Below, in pieces: positions 25,865 to 35,731 of a stretch of 64,000 bases of DNA. The notes under the pieces are model-generated. The model searched no databases and had not been told where the DNA came from. It saw only the letters and a program-made list of their open reading frames with translations. The position numbers and the translations under genes were made by a program. The stretch is taken from contig CACYYG010000017.1 in assembly GCA_902778535.1 (NCBI GenBank), positions 62,001-126,000 of the forward strand, in the 5' to 3' direction. The DNA comes from an uncultured Prevotellaceae bacterium. Its GTDB lineage: Bacteria > Bacteroidota > Bacteroidia > Bacteroidales > Bacteroidaceae. Position 1 is the first letter of the stretch; each line of letters opens with the position of its first letter.

Positions 25865-26884
25865 ATGAAAGCAATTCAAATCACACACAGCCAAGAGCTG
25901 AACATCATTGAGATGGATGCGCCCCAGGCGCCTGGCTACGGCGAGGTGCTGCTGCGCCTGCGCTTCGTGGGCTTTTGCGGCTCCGACATCAACACCTTCA
26001 TGGGCCGCAACGGCATGGCCCTCAATCCCGTCATTCCCGGTCACGAGGTGGGCGCCACCATCGAGGCCGTGGGCGAAGGCGTGCCCGAAGAACTGAAGGC
26101 AGGCATGGTGGTCACCGTCAATCCTTATACCAACTGCGGCAACTGTGCCTCCTGCCGCAACAATCGCGTCAACGCATGTGAACACAACGAGACGCTGGGC
26201 GTGCAGCGCAACGGAGCCATGCGCGAGTTCATCGTCCTGCCCTGGCAGAAGATCATTCCCGCCGGCAGCCTGTCGGCCCGCGACAGCGCCCTCATCGAGC
26301 CGATGAGCGTAGGCTTCCACGCCGTCAGCCGCGCTCAGGTCACCGACAGCGACGTCGTGATGGTCATTGGCTGCGGCATGGTTGGCATGGGCGCCATCGT
26401 ACGCTCAGCACTGCGTGGCGCCACCGTCATTGCTGCCGACATCGACGACGAGAAGCTGGCACTGGCCAAGAGGATGGGAGCCGCATACGCCGTCAACACC
26501 CTGCAGGGCAGCGCTCACGAGCAGTTGCAGGCCCTCACAGGCGGATTCGGCCCCGACGTGGTCATCGAGGCCGTGGGCAGCGTGCCGACCTATCAGATGG
26601 CTGTCAACGAGGTAGCCTTCACGGGTCGTGTGGCTTGCATCGGCTACGCCAAGAGTGAGGTGTCGCTACAGACAAAGTTCTTCGTACAGAAGGAGTTGGA
26701 TGTTCGCGGTTCACGCAATGCTACGCCGCAAGATTTCCGCGCCGTCATCCGCTATATGGAGCGCGGCAACTGTCCCACCGACGAGCTCATTACCCGTGTG
26801 GTGAAGCCCGAGGAGGCTTTGGAAACGATGCGCTGGTGGAGCCAGAATCCCGGCAAGGTGTTCCGCATCCTCGTTGAGTTTTGA
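25865..26884 (+). CDS. Zinc-dependent medium-chain alcohol/sugar dehydrogenase
   Basis: 339 residues from the ATG at 25865; an in-frame ATG at 25787 lies within the upstream repeat. It has the MDR fold: catalytic zinc ligands in GFCGSDI (Cys) and PGHEVGA (His-Glu), structural zinc loop CGNCASCRNNRVNAC (four Cys), and a Rossmann segment VMVIGCGMVGMGAI. NAD(P)-linked polyol or sugar dehydrogenases share this layout. Behind a FucP-like permease and an amidohydrolase, it could oxidise an imported deoxysugar to its lactone; this is inference. A terminator hairpin follows about 100 bases downstream. Confidence 0.87.
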   Translation: MKAIQITHSQELNIIEMDAPQAPGYGEVLLRLRFVGFCGSDINTFMGRNGMALNPVIPGHEVGATIEAVGEGVPEELKAGMVVTVNPYTNCGNCASCRNNRVNACEHNETLGVQRNGAMREFIVLPWQKIIPAGSLSARDSALIEPMSVGFHAVSRAQVTDSDVVMVIGCGMVGMGAIVRSALRGATVIAADIDDEKLALAKRMGAAYAVNTLQGSAHEQLQALTGGFGPDVVIEAVGSVPTYQMAVNEVAFTGRVACIGYAKSEVSLQTKFFVQKELDVRGSRNATPQDFRAVIRYMERGNCPTDELITRVVKPEEALETMRWWSQNPGKVFRILVEF

Positions 26885-26942
26885 TGGTTTTCAAGGGAAA
26901 TTCATCGGCGAAATGTTAAAATGTAGCTAATTTGAGGCCTTA

Positions 26943-26972
26943 ATGTCACATGTCACAATGTCACATGTCACA
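26943..26972. repeat. 15-base direct repeat ATGTCACATGTCACA, two copies
   Basis: Two perfect head-to-tail copies (26943-26957 and 26958-26972), each itself made of the near-identical halves ATGTCAC and ATGTCACA. They are not palindromic like the 22-base-period arrays. Confidence 0.7.
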
Positions 26973-26984
26973 AACTCTAGAAAA

Positions 26985-27017
26985 AAAACGCCAACCTTCA
27001 CAGGCTGGCGTTTTCTT
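26985..27017. terminator. Terminator after the dehydrogenase gene
   Basis: AAAACGCCAACCT (26985-26997) pairs with AGGCTGGCGTTTT (27002-27014) with one mismatch and a 4-base loop, flanked by an A run and a T run, so it could work in both directions. Confidence 0.85.
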
Positions 27018-27053
27018 TGAAAGAGAAAAGACAAATAGAATGCAACAAAATCC

Positions 27054-27152
27054 TTAACCGTAGATAGGCCCGTAACCCATGCAGCTGGTGGTGGTCAAAG
27101 CCGTGATAGCGGCGGTCAGCATAGCGACAATCACCTCCACGGCATAGCGATT
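27054..27152 (-). CDS. Smalltalk-like micro-protein, N terminus displaced by repeats
   Basis: The reading frame ends NRYAVEV, then IVAMLTAAITALTTTSCM and GYGPIYG. A short hydrophobic stretch V-I-x-A-x-L-T-A-x-x-T-x-x-x-x-T-S-C-M is, from memory, the pattern of the Bacteroidales 'smalltalk' proteins (about 30 residues, function unknown). No ATG lies at the expected place about 10 residues upstream; instead the frame runs directly into a heptamer repeat. A good leftward promoter lies at 27263-27293. Either an unusual start codon is used or the gene has lost its start. The coordinates mark the recognisable part only. Confidence 0.4.
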   Translation of the reverse strand, partial: NRYAVEVIVAMLTAAITALTTTSCMGYGPIYG

Positions 27153-27190
27153 AGATTTGAGATTTGAGATTTGAGATTTGAGAATTGAAG
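27151..27190. repeat. Heptamer repeat (AGATTTG-type), about 4.5 units
   Basis: Head-to-tail TGAGATT units with slightly altered end copies; on the minus strand they read AATCTCA. The same family occurs near atpE/atpF and before lpxC. Confidence 0.8.
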
Positions 27191-27262
27191 TAGTAGGGTT
27201 TAACAAAGGTTGTGTTGGTTGTGCTTTCGAAGGCCGCGTGCACTCGGTGCTTTCAGCATGTA

Positions 27263-27293
27263 CAAAGGTACTACAATTAAATTCGGTGTGCAA
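27263..27293 (-). promoter_or_regulatory. Leftward promoter overlapping repeat copy A
   Basis: On the minus strand, TACCTTTG (complement of 27263-27270) and TTG (complement of 27291-27293), 20 bases apart. The second copy of the element (about 30448-30575) keeps the -33 part but not the -7 box. Confidence 0.6.
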
Positions 27294-27393
27294 ACTCGTT
27301 GGGAAAATGTACATAATTTAACACGCGACGAATAGCCGCACGTTTCTGCGGAGGCTCCGCAGGAAAATTTGAAGGCTCGTCCTGCCAATTTTA
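27267..27393. repeat. Dispersed ~127-base element, copy A
   Basis: Shares long identical blocks in the same order with 30448-30575: ACTACAATTAAA, then TGTGCAAACTCGTTGGGAAAA, and TTTCTGCGGAGGCTCCGCAG, followed by AATTT-GAAGGCTC. The middle is less conserved. CTGCGGA-GGC-TCCGCAG is a perfect hairpin. The copies are direct repeats about 3.2 kb apart, flanking the regulator and the two esterases. The surrounding 26885-27618 region has no other gene I can support. Confidence 0.8.
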
Positions 27394-27491
27394 ACTTTTA
27401 AAGAAAGGACACTAAAAGGCCATATTAGACAAATAGATATGGTTTTATTCTTAAAAATCTTAAAAACTCGCATTATCTATTTTGTTTTTTT

Positions 27492-27499
27492 TATCTTTG
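27492..27499 (+). promoter_or_regulatory. -7 box upstream of the TetR-like gene
   Basis: TATCTTTG matches TAnnTTTG. There is no TTG at the usual spacing, and the leader to the start codon would be about 115 bases. Confidence 0.45.
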
Positions 27500-27618
27500 C
27501 AAAAATTATTAGAGTTTGGGCATCCAACTCGACTGAGATACTAAAACACTTCACGGACACATCGCATGGCCAAGGCCGCATCCAGGACGCAGGCTTTGAA
27601 AATATAAGATGGAAGAGG

Positions 27619-28131
27619 ATGAAGAACGAGAAGAATACACCGTCAGAGTTCTTGAAGGACTGTTTGGCTGATGCGGTCATACAGTTGCTGGAGAAATATC
27701 CTCTAAAAGAGATACAGGTGAAGCAGATATGTGACGTCAGCGGGTATCATCGTTCTTCGTGGTTCCGTGCTTTCCGGTCGAAGCATGAGTCGGTAACGTA
27801 CAAGATGATACGGCTGTGGCAAGTGTGGGCCGATGTGCACGGAGTGACTGTACGCGACGAGTTCACGCTCGACAACGCTGATGCTTTCTTCCAATACAAC
27901 TACGAGATTCGCGACACGACACGCCTTCTCTATCGCCGTGGTTTGATGGACGATATCAGCAAATCGTTTACCGCCATCCTCTATGCTCATCATCGTGAAG
28001 AATCGCGTGAGGCGTACAAAGCCTCCATTTTCGCCTGCTCACTCTTCGGTATCTTGCAGGAGTGGATTGTCCGCGACTTCAAGGAAAGCCCAGCCGAGAT
28101 GGCAGACATCATCCGCGAGGCATTCTCGTAG
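27619..28131 (+). CDS. TetR/AcrR-like transcriptional regulator
   Basis: 170 residues from the ATG at 27619. The frame is open further upstream, but that part covers the -7 box and is not protein-like. The N-terminal helix-turn-helix (about 5-55: LADAVIQLLEKYPLKEIQVK, then QICDVSGYHRSSWFRAF) matches the TetR pattern, and the rest is all-helical, as expected for a ligand-binding domain. It lies 119 bases upstream of the first esterase gene in the same direction, so local control of the esterases is plausible. Ligand and operator are not visible. Confidence 0.75.
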   Translation: MKNEKNTPSEFLKDCLADAVIQLLEKYPLKEIQVKQICDVSGYHRSSWFRAFRSKHESVTYKMIRLWQVWADVHGVTVRDEFTLDNADAFFQYNYEIRDTTRLLYRRGLMDDISKSFTAILYAHHREESREAYKASIFACSLFGILQEWIVRDFKESPAEMADIIREAFS

Positions 28132-28171
28132 GCGACTTTTACCCCAATCTGTCGCATTCCGCCTGTGGCGT

Positions 28172-28202
28172 TTGGCATTGATGAAAGTTTGTTGTACCTT
28201 TG
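28172..28202 (+). promoter_or_regulatory. Promoter of the first esterase gene
   Basis: TTG at 28172-28174 and TACCTTTG at 28195-28202, 20 bases apart, 48 bases before the ATG. Confidence 0.7.
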
Positions 28203-28223
28203 CGACGTTAATGTAAAAAGTAA

Positions 28224-29396
<1,173 letters not shown>

Positions 29397-29471
29397 TTCA
29401 ATTTTCGGAAGTAGGTTTTCTACTTGATTCACACGCGTCCCCATCAATAACGTATTAGACAACCAAAGAAA

Positions 29472-30401
29472 ATGAAGCAATTGTCAAAGAATATAGCTCT
29501 ATGTATGCTTATTTTGACTTTATCGGTTAGCAATGTCAACTGCCAGGACACGAATAAAGGCGGATTCTATAAAGGAGAAATTAATACGATAATGCCTATT
29601 GAAAGCAAATATAAGAAAACGGGCAGTGAACAGGTCGCTAAGGTTGAATTCAACTGCGATAACCCAACAATAGGAAAGATTGTTGCAGTCTATCCTCAGT
29701 CTATGCTTCAGTCCGACCACACGTTTCCTCTTGTCAACATAGGTAATGCGTCGAACACGACTGCGTATGACCTAATAGAGGCAATGGAGCATTTGGCTTC
29801 CTGGGGATATGTTGTTATTGGGAATATGGATAAACAGACAGGTTCTGGTTTATCTATTTCACAGACGTTAGATGAATTCCTTGGTTTGGTTGCACTGCAT
29901 GAAAATCAGTTCTATGGCAAGATTGATACGACAAAGATAGCCATTGCCGGTTACTCTCAAGGTGCATACGGTACGGTTATGGCGGCAACAGCATACCCTA
30001 ACAGCCACCTTTACAAGGCAGTCTATCTGTGCAGCTGTCCACAGAAACAACTAGGCATCAACTTTAAGTGGGGAACAACAGACTTTGCCAAGATTACAGC
30101 TCCGCTGCTGATGCTGGCAGGAACAGGAAACTGGGATTCAAAGATCATCAGTCCCGAAGAGGCTTTTCAGGCAAACTTCGATGAAACAACGGGAGTTTTC
30201 CCCGTGCTGGCTGCACGCCACACCAGCAAAGACCATGAGGAGATGGGAGCAGAAGGTGATGCCTACATGACGGCATGGTTCTCTTATTTCCTGAAAGCCG
30301 ACAGTGTAGCCGGTAAAGCCTTTGTAGGTGACGACGCAGAGATTCTGAAGAATACAGACCGCTGGATAAACATCAAAAGGAAAGGACTATGCGGAAACTA
30401 A
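29472..30401 (+). CDS. Secreted alpha/beta hydrolase (dienelactone hydrolase/acetylhydrolase-like)
   Basis: 309 residues with a signal peptide (about 1-25, LCMLILTLSVSNVNCQ). The nucleophile motif is AGYSQG (Ser near 160), LMLAGTGNWD fits the acid strand, and AARHTSKDHEEMG supplies candidate His residues. The fold resembles chlorogenate esterases, cutinase-like enzymes and PAF-acetylhydrolases; the substrate is not known. It follows the CE1-type esterase by 75 bases in the same direction and shares its higher AT content, so a joint role in removing phenolic or acyl groups from plant cell walls is likely. No separate TAnnTTTG promoter is visible in the gap. Confidence 0.75.
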   Translation: MKQLSKNIALCMLILTLSVSNVNCQDTNKGGFYKGEINTIMPIESKYKKTGSEQVAKVEFNCDNPTIGKIVAVYPQSMLQSDHTFPLVNIGNASNTTAYDLIEAMEHLASWGYVVIGNMDKQTGSGLSISQTLDEFLGLVALHENQFYGKIDTTKIAIAGYSQGAYGTVMAATAYPNSHLYKAVYLCSCPQKQLGINFKWGTTDFAKITAPLLMLAGTGNWDSKIISPEEAFQANFDETTGVFPVLAARHTSKDHEEMGAEGDAYMTAWFSYFLKADSVAGKAFVGDDAEILKNTDRWINIKRKGLCGN

Positions 30402-30447
30402 AAAATTATTGTTGGCTGTGCTGGCTTTGGCTTTAGTACTGGCCATT

Positions 30448-30575
30448 GGGACTACAATTAAAAAACCTGTGCAAACTCGTTGGGAAAAATTACTACATCT
30501 TGACACATTAACATATATCCACACATTTCTGCGGAGGCTCCGCAGCAAATTTTGAAGGCTCCGCAGAATATTTTT
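30448..30575. repeat. Dispersed ~127-base element, copy B
   Basis: Second copy of the element at 27267-27393, in the same orientation. It keeps ACTACAATTAAA, TGTGCAAACTCGTTGGGAAAA and the hairpin CTGCGGAGGCTCCGCAG, and adds a further CTCCGCAG. The leftward -7 box present in copy A is absent here. Confidence 0.8.
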
Positions 30576-30586
30576 GGAGGCACTTT

Positions 30587-30617
30587 TTGGTGCTTCTTAC
30601 ATTATTTGCTATCTTTG
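30587..30617 (+). promoter_or_regulatory. Promoter of the truncated regulator gene
   Basis: TTG at 30587-30589 and TATCTTTG at 30610-30617, 20 bases apart, 5 bases before the start codon. Confidence 0.6.
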
Positions 30618-30622
30618 CAAGC

Positions 30623-30907
30623 ATGAAACCTGCTCAGATTTTTCACCAGTACATCTGGATCATCAACGCGCTCAGGGCTTTCGGGCAGCTGACGCTGGAG
30701 GAGCTCAACGAGAAATGGGTGGAGGACAAGGTGAACGAGGGCAATGCGCTGCCGCGGTCGTCGTTCAACCGCCATCGCGATGCCATCCTCGACATGTTCG
30801 GCATCGTCATCGACTGCAACAAGAAGACCTACATACCAATGACACGGCCATTGCGGATATACAGGCCATGGGTCGGAGACACAACCTTTCGCCCAGACAA
30901 GTCGTAG
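30623..30907 (+). pseudogene. N-terminal fragment of a WYL-domain-type regulator
   Basis: 94 residues. The first 70 (MKPAQIFHQYIWIINALRAF, GQLTLEELNEKWVED, LPRSSFNRHRDAILDMFGI, DCNKKTYI) match the winged-helix N terminus of the Bacteroidales WYL regulators, which are about 300 residues. After that the frame enters sequence that is the antisense of the alpha-galactosidase 3' end and stops. The WYL ligand domain is therefore missing. The junction is near 30829-30840, and a good promoter still precedes the fragment. It looks like a remnant of recombination or deletion. Confidence 0.7.
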
Positions 30908-32565
30908 ACAGGTGCGCGGCTGTCGGTAGCAGGCTGCACAGAGGCATCATTGACGGCAGCTGGCTGTGTACAGATCAGGTCAATGTAGTCAATGTCTGGC
31001 ATCCAATTGGATGAATTAGAAAGGCGGATGGTGTTCACTCCCTTGTTCAGTTGTATATCCACCTGTTTCTTGCCTACCCTATCCCATCCGCCACTGTTGC
31101 AGCTAACGGTCTTCACCTTCTGTCCGTTGACTGTAACAGTGATATTGCGATTCTCGCCGGAAATATATCCTATGGTGAGTTTATACTCACCGCCAGTAAA
31201 GCTGTAGACATTGCGCCACTGCAGGTCGTTTGCGTCTCTGCCTCCCAACCAGCCGGCCTTGTATCCTCCCGAACAATTATTGGCCATATCGTAGGTTCCA
31301 GTCTTCTCCTGCTGATTGTTCTTGATTTCCTGATAAACGCTGTTATAGCCGGCCTCAGCCTCATAGCGGGTGCGCTCTAAGCGGGTCTCGGCCTCGGCCA
31401 CGTAGATGCGAGTGCCGTGTTTGGGGATGCTAACTTCATATGTGCCGGTGAATTCGCCAAGGTCTATTTTCCGGAAAACATCGCGCAGCTTCACCGTACC
31501 TGACAAGTCTAAGTCAGAAAAAACGACTTGCACAGTTTGGTTAACGTCGGTTGGGTTGTAAACGGCGAAGGCACGTTTATTGCCGTTTAGCTGCTCAACA
31601 TCTTTCACAATGATATAGCAGTCGTTGACAAACTTCACGACGTAGGCCTGCTGATAGAGCGTGTCCTGATTGAGAGCAATGAGTTCTTTGTTTTTCAACA
31701 GATTGAGTGTAGCCGCCTTGATGTTGGTAAGGTCGCAGCCTATCAGCAGCGGCGAGTTCATCATGCACCACATGCCGAAATGCGTCTTGTCCTCCTCTGC
31801 GGTGAGCGAGCGTCCTACCTCCAGCATATCCATGTCGTTGTAGTGTCCCTCGCTGCTATAGGCCGACAGGTAGAGATTCTCAGCAATGATGCCTTTGACC
31901 GACTCCCAGCCATCGTAGATGTCGCCCGTGGTACGCCATGAGAAGGCAGCGCCGTCAATCCAAGTGCCTGGATAGGCCCAGCGGCAGGCATTCATGCGCA
32001 CATCGGTGCGCCCCGTGTTGCGAATGGCCTGGGCAATGGCTGTGTAGCGTTGCTGTTCGTCAAGGACGAGGTGGTCTTCGTTGTGATACCATGAGCCGCC
32101 GCAAAAATCGACTTTGATGAAGTCGAAGCCGCAGTCCTTGAAAAAGAAGTCGGCATCTTGTTGGTCGTGTTCATAGAGGCCGACACCTTTTCCGGTAGCA
32201 TCGCCATTGAACATACTACCACAAGTGTTGCGTCCTGCGTCACTGTAGATGCCAGCCTTCAAACCCTTAGAATGGATATAGTCGGCCACTGGCTTCAAGC
32301 CGTTGGGAAAGCGTGTGGGATGGACAAGCAGGTGTCCGTCGGTAGCGTCGCGCCCGCCAAAATAGCCGTCGTCAATATTGATGTGGTCGAAGCCCACACT
32401 AAGAAGCCCTTTGCTCACCATAGCAGCAGCCTGGCGCTTGATGAGTGCCTCGTTGATGTTTACGCCGTAGGTATTCCACGAACTCCAGCCCATAGTGGGG
32501 CCATTTTGTCCGTACATAAATGCGGCAGTCATAAAGGCTGCCGCAAGAAGAGTTTTCTTCATCAT
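30829..32565 (-). CDS. GH27 alpha-galactosidase with CBM and sorting-like C-terminal tail
   Basis: 578 residues. A signal peptide (TLLAAAFMTAAFMYGQ) leads into the GH27 barrel: PTMGWSSWNTYGVNI, INIDDGYFGGRD and the nucleophile Asp in FIKVDFCGGSW. A beta domain follows, then a CBM35/CBM6-like domain (about 400-530, YEAEAGYNSVYQEI and GGWDRVGKKQVDIQL). The tail YDLSGRKVVSPTHGLYIRNG resembles type IX secretion C-terminal signals, but the last residues (VIGM instead of a Lys-rich end) look altered at the junction with the regulator fragment. It hydrolyses terminal alpha-galactose. It starts 9 bases after atpG in the same direction, so it has no room for its own promoter. Confidence 0.88.
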   Translation of the reverse strand: MMKKTLLAAAFMTAAFMYGQNGPTMGWSSWNTYGVNINEALIKRQAAAMVSKGLLSVGFDHINIDDGYFGGRDATDGHLLVHPTRFPNGLKPVADYIHSKGLKAGIYSDAGRNTCGSMFNGDATGKGVGLYEHDQQDADFFFKDCGFDFIKVDFCGGSWYHNEDHLVLDEQQRYTAIAQAIRNTGRTDVRMNACRWAYPGTWIDGAAFSWRTTGDIYDGWESVKGIIAENLYLSAYSSEGHYNDMDMLEVGRSLTAEEDKTHFGMWCMMNSPLLIGCDLTNIKAATLNLLKNKELIALNQDTLYQQAYVVKFVNDCYIIVKDVEQLNGNKRAFAVYNPTDVNQTVQVVFSDLDLSGTVKLRDVFRKIDLGEFTGTYEVSIPKHGTRIYVAEAETRLERTRYEAEAGYNSVYQEIKNNQQEKTGTYDMANNCSGGYKAGWLGGRDANDLQWRNVYSFTGGEYKLTIGYISGENRNITVTVNGQKVKTVSCNSGGWDRVGKKQVDIQLNKGVNTIRLSNSSNWMPDIDYIDLICTQPAAVNDASVQPATDSRAPVYDLSGRKVVSPTHGLYIRNGRVIGM

Positions 32566-32574
32566 TGTTGTTCA

Positions 32575-33552
32575 TTAATTATTGACTGAACCTCCCACAA
32601 TATCAAGAAGTTCACTGGTGATAGCCTGCTGACGGCTCTTGTTGTACTGCAGGTTCAGCTGACGCAACAACTCGTCAGCATTGTCGGTAGCTGTCTGCAT
32701 GGCCACCATACGGGCAGCGTGCTCCGAGGCAACGCTGTCGAGCAGAGCAGTATAGAGCATGAGGTGAGCCAGTTTGGGGATAAGCAACGACAGCACGGAG
32801 GTCATGTCGGGTTCTACGATGAAGTTGTCGTTCAGGGGTTTTGTCTCCTCCTCATCCCTTTCCTCTTTTCTCGTTCCTCTCTGTTTCAGATAGTCCTGTG
32901 CCTTCTTCGTCACTACGTTGGATGTGAGGTCGCGCTCATGGTCACGCTCCAGCTCTGTCTCGATGTCGATGGGCAGGAAAGTCTTACGCGTAAGAATCTG
33001 CGAGCCGGCGCTCTTGAAATGGTGATAGATAATCTCCACCTTGTCAATCTCGCCCTTCTCAAAGCGCTTGCCAAGAGCCATAGCCAAATCGATACAGGGT
33101 GCTACACTTGGATGGTCAACCATATTCGAGGCTTCGTCAATGAACTTCACATTGTATCCCAGCTTTGTGGCCTTCTCGGTCACTTTACGGCCAATAGGAT
33201 AAACCTCCACATTGTCAGCGCCAAGCTTCTCAATGTAGGCATTCATCGTCTGCTGCATCATCTTAATGACGTTGGCGTTAAATCCGCCACACAGCGACGA
33301 GTTGCTGGATATGACCACCAATGCGGCACGCTTCACGGGCCGTTCCTGGTCGTAAATGGTCTGAGCCTCAGCTTCGGCAGCAAGAAAACTCTTCAGAATA
33401 TGTTCGAGCAAGTCCTCGTAGGGCAACATATTCTGAATAGCCACCTGGGCATGATGCAACTTCGACGATGCCACCATCTTCATGGCTGAAGTGATCTTGC
33501 GCGTCGAGTTAACCGAGGCAATACGGCCTTTGATTTCTTTTAATGAAGGCAT
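32575..33552 (-). CDS. atpG: ATP synthase gamma subunit
   Basis: 325 residues. N-terminal SLKEIKGRIASVNSTRKITS and C-terminal LLRQLNLQYNKSRQQAITSE, followed by LLDIVGGSVNN, form the two coiled-coil helices of the rotor shaft; VVISSNSSLCGGFNANV is the conserved Rossmann core. It is longer than E. coli AtpG (287 residues), with a charged insertion around residues 200-245 (KQRGTRKEERDEEETKPL). It is the last ATP synthase gene of the operon, 6 bases behind atpA, and the GH27 gene follows 9 bases later. Confidence 0.95.
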   Translation of the reverse strand: MPSLKEIKGRIASVNSTRKITSAMKMVASSKLHHAQVAIQNMLPYEDLLEHILKSFLAAEAEAQTIYDQERPVKRAALVVISSNSSLCGGFNANVIKMMQQTMNAYIEKLGADNVEVYPIGRKVTEKATKLGYNVKFIDEASNMVDHPSVAPCIDLAMALGKRFEKGEIDKVEIIYHHFKSAGSQILTRKTFLPIDIETELERDHERDLTSNVVTKKAQDYLKQRGTRKEERDEEETKPLNDNFIVEPDMTSVLSLLIPKLAHLMLYTALLDSVASEHAARMVAMQTATDNADELLRQLNLQYNKSRQQAITSELLDIVGGSVNN

Positions 33553-33558
33553 AAACTA

Positions 33559-35145
33559 TCAGGCTTTATACGTTCCTGCAATATCGGCCATCACAGCCTC
33601 AATCTTGCCGGTCGTCTCATCGTCAATCTTGCCTGCGCCCAGCGTCTCGATAACCTCGGGCGCCGTAGTGCGCAGTTTGTCGAGGAACTGGTCCTGACAC
33701 TGGCGAACCTTATCGATGGGCACCTCACGCATCAGACCATGCACGCCGCAATAGAGAATGGCCACCTGCTCGCCAACGGGCATCGGGCTATACTGCGGCT
33801 GAATGAGCAGCTGGTTGTTCTTACGTCCGCGGTCGAGCGTCATGGCTGTCACGGCATCCATATCGCTTGAGAACTTCGAGAAGGCCTCGAGCTCACGATA
33901 CTGTGCCTGGTCAATCTTCAGCGTACCGGCCACCTTCTTCATCGACTTGATCTGTGCCGAGCCGCCTACACGAGATACCGAGATACCGACGTTGATGGCA
34001 GGACGGAAGCCTTGGTTGAAGAGATCGCTCTCAAGGAATATCTGGCCGTCGGTGATGGAGATGACATTGGTGGGGATGTAGGCCGACACGTCGCCTGCCT
34101 GTGTCTCGATGATGGGCAGAGCCGTCAGCGAGCCACCACCCTTTACATGTCCCTTCATGCACTCGGGCAGGTCGTTCATCTGCTCAGCCACTTCCTGCTG
34201 CTCGTTCATCTTGGCAGCACGCTCCAACAAGCGGCTATGCAGGTAGAACACGTCGCCGGGATAGGCCTCACGTCCTGACGGACGGCGCAAGATCAGCGAC
34301 ACCTCACGGTAGGCCACAGCCTGTTTCGACAGGTCGTCGTAGACCACCAATGCGGGGAGACCACGGTCACGGAAGTATTCGCCGATGGCAGCACCTGCAA
34401 AGGGTGCATAATACTGCATGGCGGCAGGGTCGGCAGCGGTAGCGGCCACGATGATGGTATAAGGCATGGCGCCATGCTCCTTCAAGGTCTGCACCAAGGC
34501 AGCCACAGTAGAAGCTTTCTGGCCTATGGCCACATAGATGCAATAAACGGGCTTGCCTGCCTCATAGAAACTCTTCTGATTGATAATAGTATCAACAGCG
34601 ATAGCAGTCTTACCTGTCTGGCGGTCGCCGATGATGAGCTCACGCTGACCACGGCCGATGGGAATCATCGAGTCGACAGCCTTCAAGCCCGTCTGCAGCG
34701 GCTCCTTCACGGGCTGACGATAGATGACGCCAGGAGCCTTACGGTCGAGAGGCATCTCGAAAGCGCCGGTCAGGTCAATGTCGCCCTTACCATCAATGGC
34801 CTGTCCCAGAGGATTGATGACGCGGCCCAGCATATTGTCGTTCACGCGGATGCTGGCAATGCGGCGTGTGCGCTTCACCACCATGCCCTCCTTGATGCCC
34901 GACGTCGTACCGAGCAGCACGCAGCCAACGTTATCCTCCTCAAGGTTCATTACGATGGCCATCGTACCGTTCTCGAACTCCAGCAATTCGTTGGCTTCGG
35001 CATTGCGCAAACCGTAGATACGGGCTACGCCGTCGCTGACGGTGAGCACAGTTCCCACCTCATCAAACTGCTGAGCATCACTGATGCCCTTCAGCTGGTC
35101 GAGCAACACCTGACTGACTTCGCTTGGTTTAATCTTATCTGACAT
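33559..35145 (-). CDS. atpA: ATP synthase alpha subunit
   Basis: 528 residues. It has an N-terminal beta barrel, the P-loop [29 protein letters not shown], and a C-terminal helical domain ending IAGTYKA. It is the non-catalytic nucleotide-binding subunit of F1; the P-loop is intact, and [14 protein letters not shown] and the SISRVGG-like motif ([11 protein letters not shown]) are present. It lies 6 bases downstream of atpH and 6 bases upstream of atpG. Confidence 0.97.
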   Translation of the reverse strand: MSDKIKPSEVSQVLLDQLKGISDAQQFDEVGTVLTVSDGVARIYGLRNAEANELLEFENGTMAIVMNLEEDNVGCVLLGTTSGIKEGMVVKRTRRIASIRVNDNMLGRVINPLGQAIDGKGDIDLTGAFEMPLDRKAPGVIYRQPVKEPLQTGLKAVDSMIPIGRGQRELIIGDRQTGKTAIAVDTIINQKSFYEAGKPVYCIYVAIGQKASTVAALVQTLKEHGAMPYTIIVAATAADPAAMQYYAPFAGAAIGEYFRDRGLPALVVYDDLSKQAVAYREVSLILRRPSGREAYPGDVFYLHSRLLERAAKMNEQQEVAEQMNDLPECMKGHVKGGGSLTALPIIETQAGDVSAYIPTNVISITDGQIFLESDLFNQGFRPAINVGISVSRVGGSAQIKSMKKVAGTLKIDQAQYRELEAFSKFSSDMDAVTAMTLDRGRKNNQLLIQPQYSPMPVGEQVAILYCGVHGLMREVPIDKVRQCQDQFLDKLRTTAPEVIETLGAGKIDDETTGKIEAVMADIAGTYKA

Positions 35146-35151
35146 TATTCT

Positions 35152-35691
35152 TTATTTTTTAAGTTGTGTGAGAATAGAGTTGAGCTGAGACTTCACGCTT
35201 GCATCCATGCGATACGTGTCATATTCGAGGATGAAGCCGCCGATGATGTCGGGGTTCACCTCAGTCTCAAACTCCACAGTTCCCTGAGTCTTGCTTTCCA
35301 CCATCTGGCGCATCTTCTGCTCAGTGGCAGGAGCTACAGCCACAGCGGTGGTCAGTTTTCCACGGATGATGTTCTTCTGCTGACGATAGAGCGTGACGTA
35401 TGAATTGGCCATAAACTGTATCATGTTTTCGCGGTCTTCCTTCAGCACCAATGCCACGAAGGCCTTGCTCAGTGCCGATGCCCCGTCGCCGCCAATGGCA
35501 GTCAGGAGTAGCATCTCCTTTTTATCCTTGGCCAGCATGGGGTTGTCAATCGTGTGGCGCAGCTCGGGTACCTCGACAAAGCTCTTGGCCAGCAACTGCA
35601 TCTCCTGATACACCTGTTGGTCGAGCTTGGCGTCGAGCGCACTCTTTAGCAACGCTCTGGCGTAACGTACCGAAATGATTCCTATATCCAT
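35152..35691 (-). CDS. atpH: ATP synthase delta subunit
   Basis: 179 residues. The N-terminal helical domain starts MDIGIISVRYARALLKSALD, and the C-terminal conserved stretch is TEVNPDIIGGFILEYDTYRM followed by DASVKSQL, the family signature. It links the F1 head to the peripheral stalk. It sits between atpF (40-base gap) and atpA (6-base gap). Confidence 0.95.
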   Translation of the reverse strand: MDIGIISVRYARALLKSALDAKLDQQVYQEMQLLAKSFVEVPELRHTIDNPMLAKDKKEMLLLTAIGGDGASALSKAFVALVLKEDRENMIQFMANSYVTLYRQQKNIIRGKLTTAVAVAPATEQKMRQMVESKTQGTVEFETEVNPDIIGGFILEYDTYRMDASVKSQLNSILTQLKK

Positions 35692-35731
35692 TATTTGAAA
35701 AATAAAAAATGAAAGAACAAAAAAATCGGTG

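Noticed and set aside
30400..30561. Hydrophobic frame KKLLLAVLALALVLAIGTT between the second esterase and copy B
   Set aside because: There is no start codon in frame and it overlaps the esterase stop and the repeat element; it may be a remnant but cannot be supported as a gene.
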